A DNA stretch of 64,000 nucleotides from Paroedura picta (Eukaryota; Chordata; Lepidosauria; Squamata; Gekkonidae). Below the pieces are notes generated by a model. That model saw nothing but the letters and a program-made list of their open reading frames with translations. It was not told the origin of the DNA and searched no databases. Shown here one piece after another: positions 60,323-64,000 of the stretch; positions within the stretch are counted from its first letter, which is position 1; every line of letters starts with the position of its first letter. The DNA lies in assembly GCF_049243985.1 (NCBI RefSeq), contig NC_135384.1:17790501-17854500 (forward strand), given 5' to 3'. The translations under genes and the position numbers were made by a program.

Positions 60323-61554
60323 CTGTTTAGGGGAGAATATAGAAAGAGACGTTAGGCAAGACTGGGGAAACTCAACATCCTGTCTGGCTCCAAAGTAGGC
60401 TTTGAAAGTCAGGGCAATATTATTATTACTTTGTCATGTCTTGATTACAGCAACTGGATTATAGCAAATGGGTCTGTTTCTGTGGCATTGCATAAAAGCC
60501 TGATATAAGCCATGGATTTAACATCTGAGGAGGTTTCATGAATAGGAATGTGCATATAGGAGGGGTCTCAGACCCATGTCAACTGGGCTTAAGACATGCA
60601 AGAAAGAAAGAACAAAGACATTCAGATGCCACAGTAAACTCTGGTTCAATGTGGTATCTGGATCCTAGACACCTCACTAACATTGATTAGCAAAAGGATC
60701 ACAAACCAGGATTCTCACCCAGAGTAACAGTTGAATCTTAACTGTAATAACTGGTTAGTTGCTATGCCTAGATGCAAGGACCCTGTTTTACAGTGTACAG
60801 TAGCAATGGCCCAGGCTATAGACTGGCACCTGCCAAGTAGCAACAAGAACTTGCCTGATCCCACTGCAGGCAAATTCTACTGGCAGCGTAGATTTACAAG
60901 CACATGCTGTTAAAGCCATGGTTTAAGTGCTGATAAACAGTAGCTTAAACTAACGGAGGTTAATTTTGACTTCTGAATGGAAACAGGGAGAGCAAACATG
61001 TTATCTGTTTGAAACTGGAGGTGAAGCCTAAGGACACAGCACAAGTAGGATCACTTACATAGGGGTTGTTGGTTCTGGCTTGGATGCTTTCTGCCCCTCT
61101 TCCTCACAGCACCATGCTGCTTGTCTGCACTTCCCAGGTTTTTCCCATCTTTCCAGAGATTCTTCCCAAATCTGATCAGCTGCAATGTTTTGTGGAAAAT
61201 CGCTAAGTATGGAAAAACAAGGCCAAGGCTGATGGTACAAAATAGGTAAAATTATCATATTACTTTTTTTTAAACTACCAAAATAATTCCCAATACATTT
61301 CACCCCCCAAAAGATGAATCATTGGAAGATGGACAACTTGACTCATCTGAAAAAAACTTTTTGGGGGCAAAATGTGTTGGGGATTTTTTGGCAGTTTTTA
61401 AAAAGTGAGTAACTAAACAATTTAACCTATTTTGCACCATCAACCTTGGCCTTGCTTTTCCATATTTAGTGACTGGCGCAGCTCTTTATTTTCTTTTGGA
61501 AAATCACAGCATAGTCAGCTGGAGTGACCATTTCCCCTACAGTCAGAGGACTTG

Positions 61555-62787
61555 AATGAGATACTGCTAGACCAAACACAATTTCCAAAAACGGGGGGGG
61601 GGGGGGAACAGTGGTCATGGGTGACTTCAATTACCCAGGTATCTGTTGGAGGGCTCTGCTAAAGATACAAACTCCATTAAATTCTTAACTTGTCTTACTG
61701 ACAGCTTCATTTCATCAGACTGGAGAGAGGTGAGTAGCGGGGTAGTTCAGGGCTCTGTGCTCGGTCCAGTTCTTTTTAACATATGTATTAATGATCTAGA
61801 TGAGGGGGTGAAGGGACTGCTCATTAAGTTTGCAGATGACACCAAATTGGGAGGACTGGCAGAAGATAGAGACAGAGTGGGTGGAGGGACTACTCATCAA
61901 GTTTGCAGATGACACCAAATTGGGAGGACTGGCAAATACTCCGGAAGATAGAGACATAGTTCAATGAGATCTGAACACAATGGAAAAATGGGCAAATGAG
62001 AACAAGATGCAATTTAATAAAGATAAGTGTAAAGTTCTGCATCTGGGTCAGAAAAATGAAAAGCATGCCTACTGGATGGGGGATACGCTTCTAGGTAACA
62101 CTGTGTGTGAACGAGACCTTGGGGTACTTGTGGATTGTAAACTAAACATGAGCAGGCAGTGTGATGCAGCGGTAAAAAAGGCAAATGCCATTTTGGGCTG
62201 TATCAACAGAGGCACCACATCAAAATCACAAGATGTCATAGTCCCATTGTATACAGCACTGGTCAGACCACACCTGGAGTACTGTGTGCAGTTCTGGAGG
62301 CCTCACTTCAAGAAGGACGTAGATAAAATTGAAAGGGTACAGAGGAGAGCGACGAAGATGATCTGGGGCCAAGGGACCAAGCCCTATGAAGATAGGTTGA
62401 GGGACTTGGGAATGTTCAGCCTGGAGAAAAGGTTGAGAGGGGACATGATAGCCCTCTTTAAGTATTTGAAAGGTTGTCACTTGGAGGAGGGCAGGATGCT
62501 GTTTCTGTTGGCTGCAGAGGAGAGGACACGCAGTAATGGGTTTAAACTTCAAGTACAACGATATAGGCTAGATATCAGGAAAAAAAAATTCACAGTCAGA
62601 GTAGTTCAGCAGTGGAATAGGCTGCCTAAGGAGGTGGTGAGCTCCCCCTCACTGGCAGTCTTCAAGCAAAGGTTGGATGCACACTTTTCTTGGATGCTTT
62701 AGGATGCTTAGGGCTAATCCTGCGTTGAGCAGGGGGTTGGACTAGATGGCCTGTATGGCCCCTTTCAACTCTATGATTCTATGATTC
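61555..62787 (+). mobile_element. CR1 LINE with internal deletion and duplication
   Basis: Endonuclease sequence ([13 protein letters not shown]-like, 61.61 kb) jumps to the reverse transcriptase [20 protein letters not shown] (61.74 kb), so much of the polymerase is missing. A segment of about 73 bp around [12 protein letters not shown] is duplicated in tandem (61813-61945). From 61980 the frame is open for 240 codons, WANENKMQFNKDKCKVLHLG to SLAVFKQRLDAHFSWML, and the normal 3' end follows. Confidence 0.92.
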
Positions 62788-62935
62788 TATAACTCACAAC
62801 AACCTGCCTACCCACAGTGACCCACAGTGCTCTGCAGGTACCAATTTGCTGGCTGTTCCCAGCCCCAGAGAAGCTTAGGGGGTTAGACTAGATGGCCTGT
62901 GTGACCCCTTCCAACTCTATGATTTATGATTTCCC
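62788..62935 (+). repeat. L2-like piece plus CR1 tail after the CR1 end
   Basis: About 85 bp (AACTCACAACAACCTGCCTA to CAGCCCCAGAGAAGCT) almost identical to 20718-20803, then another CR1 tail, TAGACTAGATGGCCTGTGTG to TCTATGATTTATG. Confidence 0.75.
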
Positions 62936-63060
62936 AGAAAGTAGAGAGGGGAACCAGGGGCTCTGTTATGTTAGACTTGATTCTCATCAACAGGAAAGAA
63001 CTTGTAGATGAGGTGCAAGTAGTGGGCATACTTGGTAGTTGTGACCATCTGTCTCAGCAG
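62936..63060 (+). repeat. CR1 endonuclease fragment
   Basis: Encodes [20 protein letters not shown] followed by LGSCDHL, a CR1 endonuclease block. Confidence 0.8.
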
Positions 63061-63900
63061 AAGCTGAATATGGGCTCTCCAAGATGTTTTCATGAGAACC
63101 ATAGCAGGCACACTTTGTACAAGCTGCAATTTTTGCATCAGGGACATGGGCAGGCCAGCATAGAGTGAGTCACAGAAGTCTAACTAACTAATGCTTCACA
63201 TTAGTCTAACTAACTAATGCTCAATTCCAAGTAACTAATGTTTTGGCACCCCTCCTTTAGGGCAGTGAGCAATCGAACTACCTTAAACAACTGTGCCAGG
63301 CATGAACTCACAGATGCAGTGGAGGCAGCATAAAAGTCCCATTTTGCCCTCTTGCCTGCCATCTCATACAGCATGCAATAAAATATTCCTGAGGCCTCGT
63401 TGCAGTCTTCTTCCACAGTTGCTTTTGCTGTCCCGCTTTCCTCTCCCTCTCCAGAGGTTCTGCAGAATATCATGGGGCCTGTTTGAGGCGGAGGCAGAGA
63501 GGGTGTCGGGGAGTGATCTTGTCAATAGTGATGGTCCGGCCTGCCTACCAGTCTTCCACCAAGGCAACCAACAAGTTGCCAGGAGGCAATGAGCCCCACA
63601 GAGCATTCAAGAATCCTTCTGGATCCGTACTCTGTTGGTAGGCAAATACACACCCATCACCAGGCCTTCAGGACATATTACTCTGAGCATGGGACAACGT
63701 TAGCTGCCATCATATCCACCTCTACCCCTGCGCCGAAGATCAAATCAAGGGTATGGCCAGCCTGACGGGTTAGGTCAGCAACCAACTGCAAGAGCCCACT
63801 GTCACCATGGCCAACATCAGTTCTGGGCCTAGAGATGATGACTCCATGTGGACATTGAAGTCCCCCAGGACTACATGAAAGAAATACAAGTACACGAGCA
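63061..63900 (-). repeat. L2-like LINE fragments, minus strand
   Basis: 63.09-63.17 kb, on the minus strand, resembles the L2-like end at 31.2 kb (shared GGGCAGGCCAG). 63690-63880 encodes on the minus strand RPRTDVGHGDSGLLQLVADL and HTLDLIFGAGVEVD, an L2-type endonuclease. The tandem GTCTAACTAACTAATGCT occurs at about 63179-63222. Confidence 0.65.
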
Positions 63901-63904
63901 TGAA

Positions 63905-64000
63905 AGTTCAATTGAGTGTATTTGGGTAATATAAAAGGAGTAGGGAAGGAGAATGGTATTACTGTGGGGGTATGCTATAGACCACCAAGCCAGTCAGAGG
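63905..64000 (+). repeat. CR1 endonuclease fragment, cut by the window edge
   Basis: The last bases encode GITVGVCYRPPSQSE, the CR1 endonuclease motif region, in plus orientation. Confidence 0.8.

Noticed and set aside
61980-62702. A 240-codon ORF as a host gene
   Set aside because: It is the C-terminal part of a CR1 polymerase, preserved by youth.
60323-64000. First exons of MED25
   Set aside because: I looked on the minus strand for the von Willebrand A start and the LQLFDDFKK region and found neither; they must lie outside the window.

Overview
The window looks like nuclear DNA of a lizard or close squamate relative. The host genes are vertebrate multi-exon genes. The interspersed repeats are a squamate set: Sauria SINE (tRNA-derived), 5S-Sauria SINE, a BovB LINE, many CR1 LINEs with the ATTCTATG-type tail, L2-like LINEs, a chromovirus-like Ty3/Gypsy fossil and several short hAT-type MITE families. 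The species cannot be named from sequence alone.

Layout. 1-5.9 kb is a broken Ty3/Gypsy element carrying three later insertions. 7.0-9.4 kb is a BovB LINE on the minus strand with another LINE inserted in it. 13.7-14.3 kb holds a complete single-exon neurotrophin-4 gene (NTF4). After 13 kb of CR1-rich DNA, a second intact NTF4-type gene lies at 27.3-27.8 kb on the same strand. 28-32 kb is repeats. At 32.3-33.3 kb a CpG island with an RFX-type X-box precedes a five-exon gene of about 331 codons (32.7-35.8 kb) that looks ciliary. LHB, the luteinizing hormone beta subunit, occupies 39.2-42.6 kb with promoter, three exons and poly(A) signal. MED25 fills 44.2-60.3 kb on the minus strand, tail to tail with LHB. 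Fifteen of its exons are visible, from inside the von Willebrand A domain to the stop, and the first exons lie beyond the right edge. 61.5-64 kb is CR1 and L2 wreckage.

The genes do not form one pathway. NTF4 is a secreted TrkB ligand, LHB a pituitary hormone subunit, MED25 a Mediator subunit and the 32.7 kb gene probably an axonemal protein. I recall NTF4 and LHB/CGB as close neighbours in the human genome, so that part looks like conserved synteny.

The most interesting items are the second NTF4 copy, which keeps the whole cystine-knot domain but has no dibasic processing site in a shortened prodomain; an apparently functional LHB with a CGGYC instead of the CAGYC motif; the X-box ahead of the unnamed gene; a CR1 plus L2 junction present at two places 42 kb apart; and a CR1 copy with an inverted 5' half.
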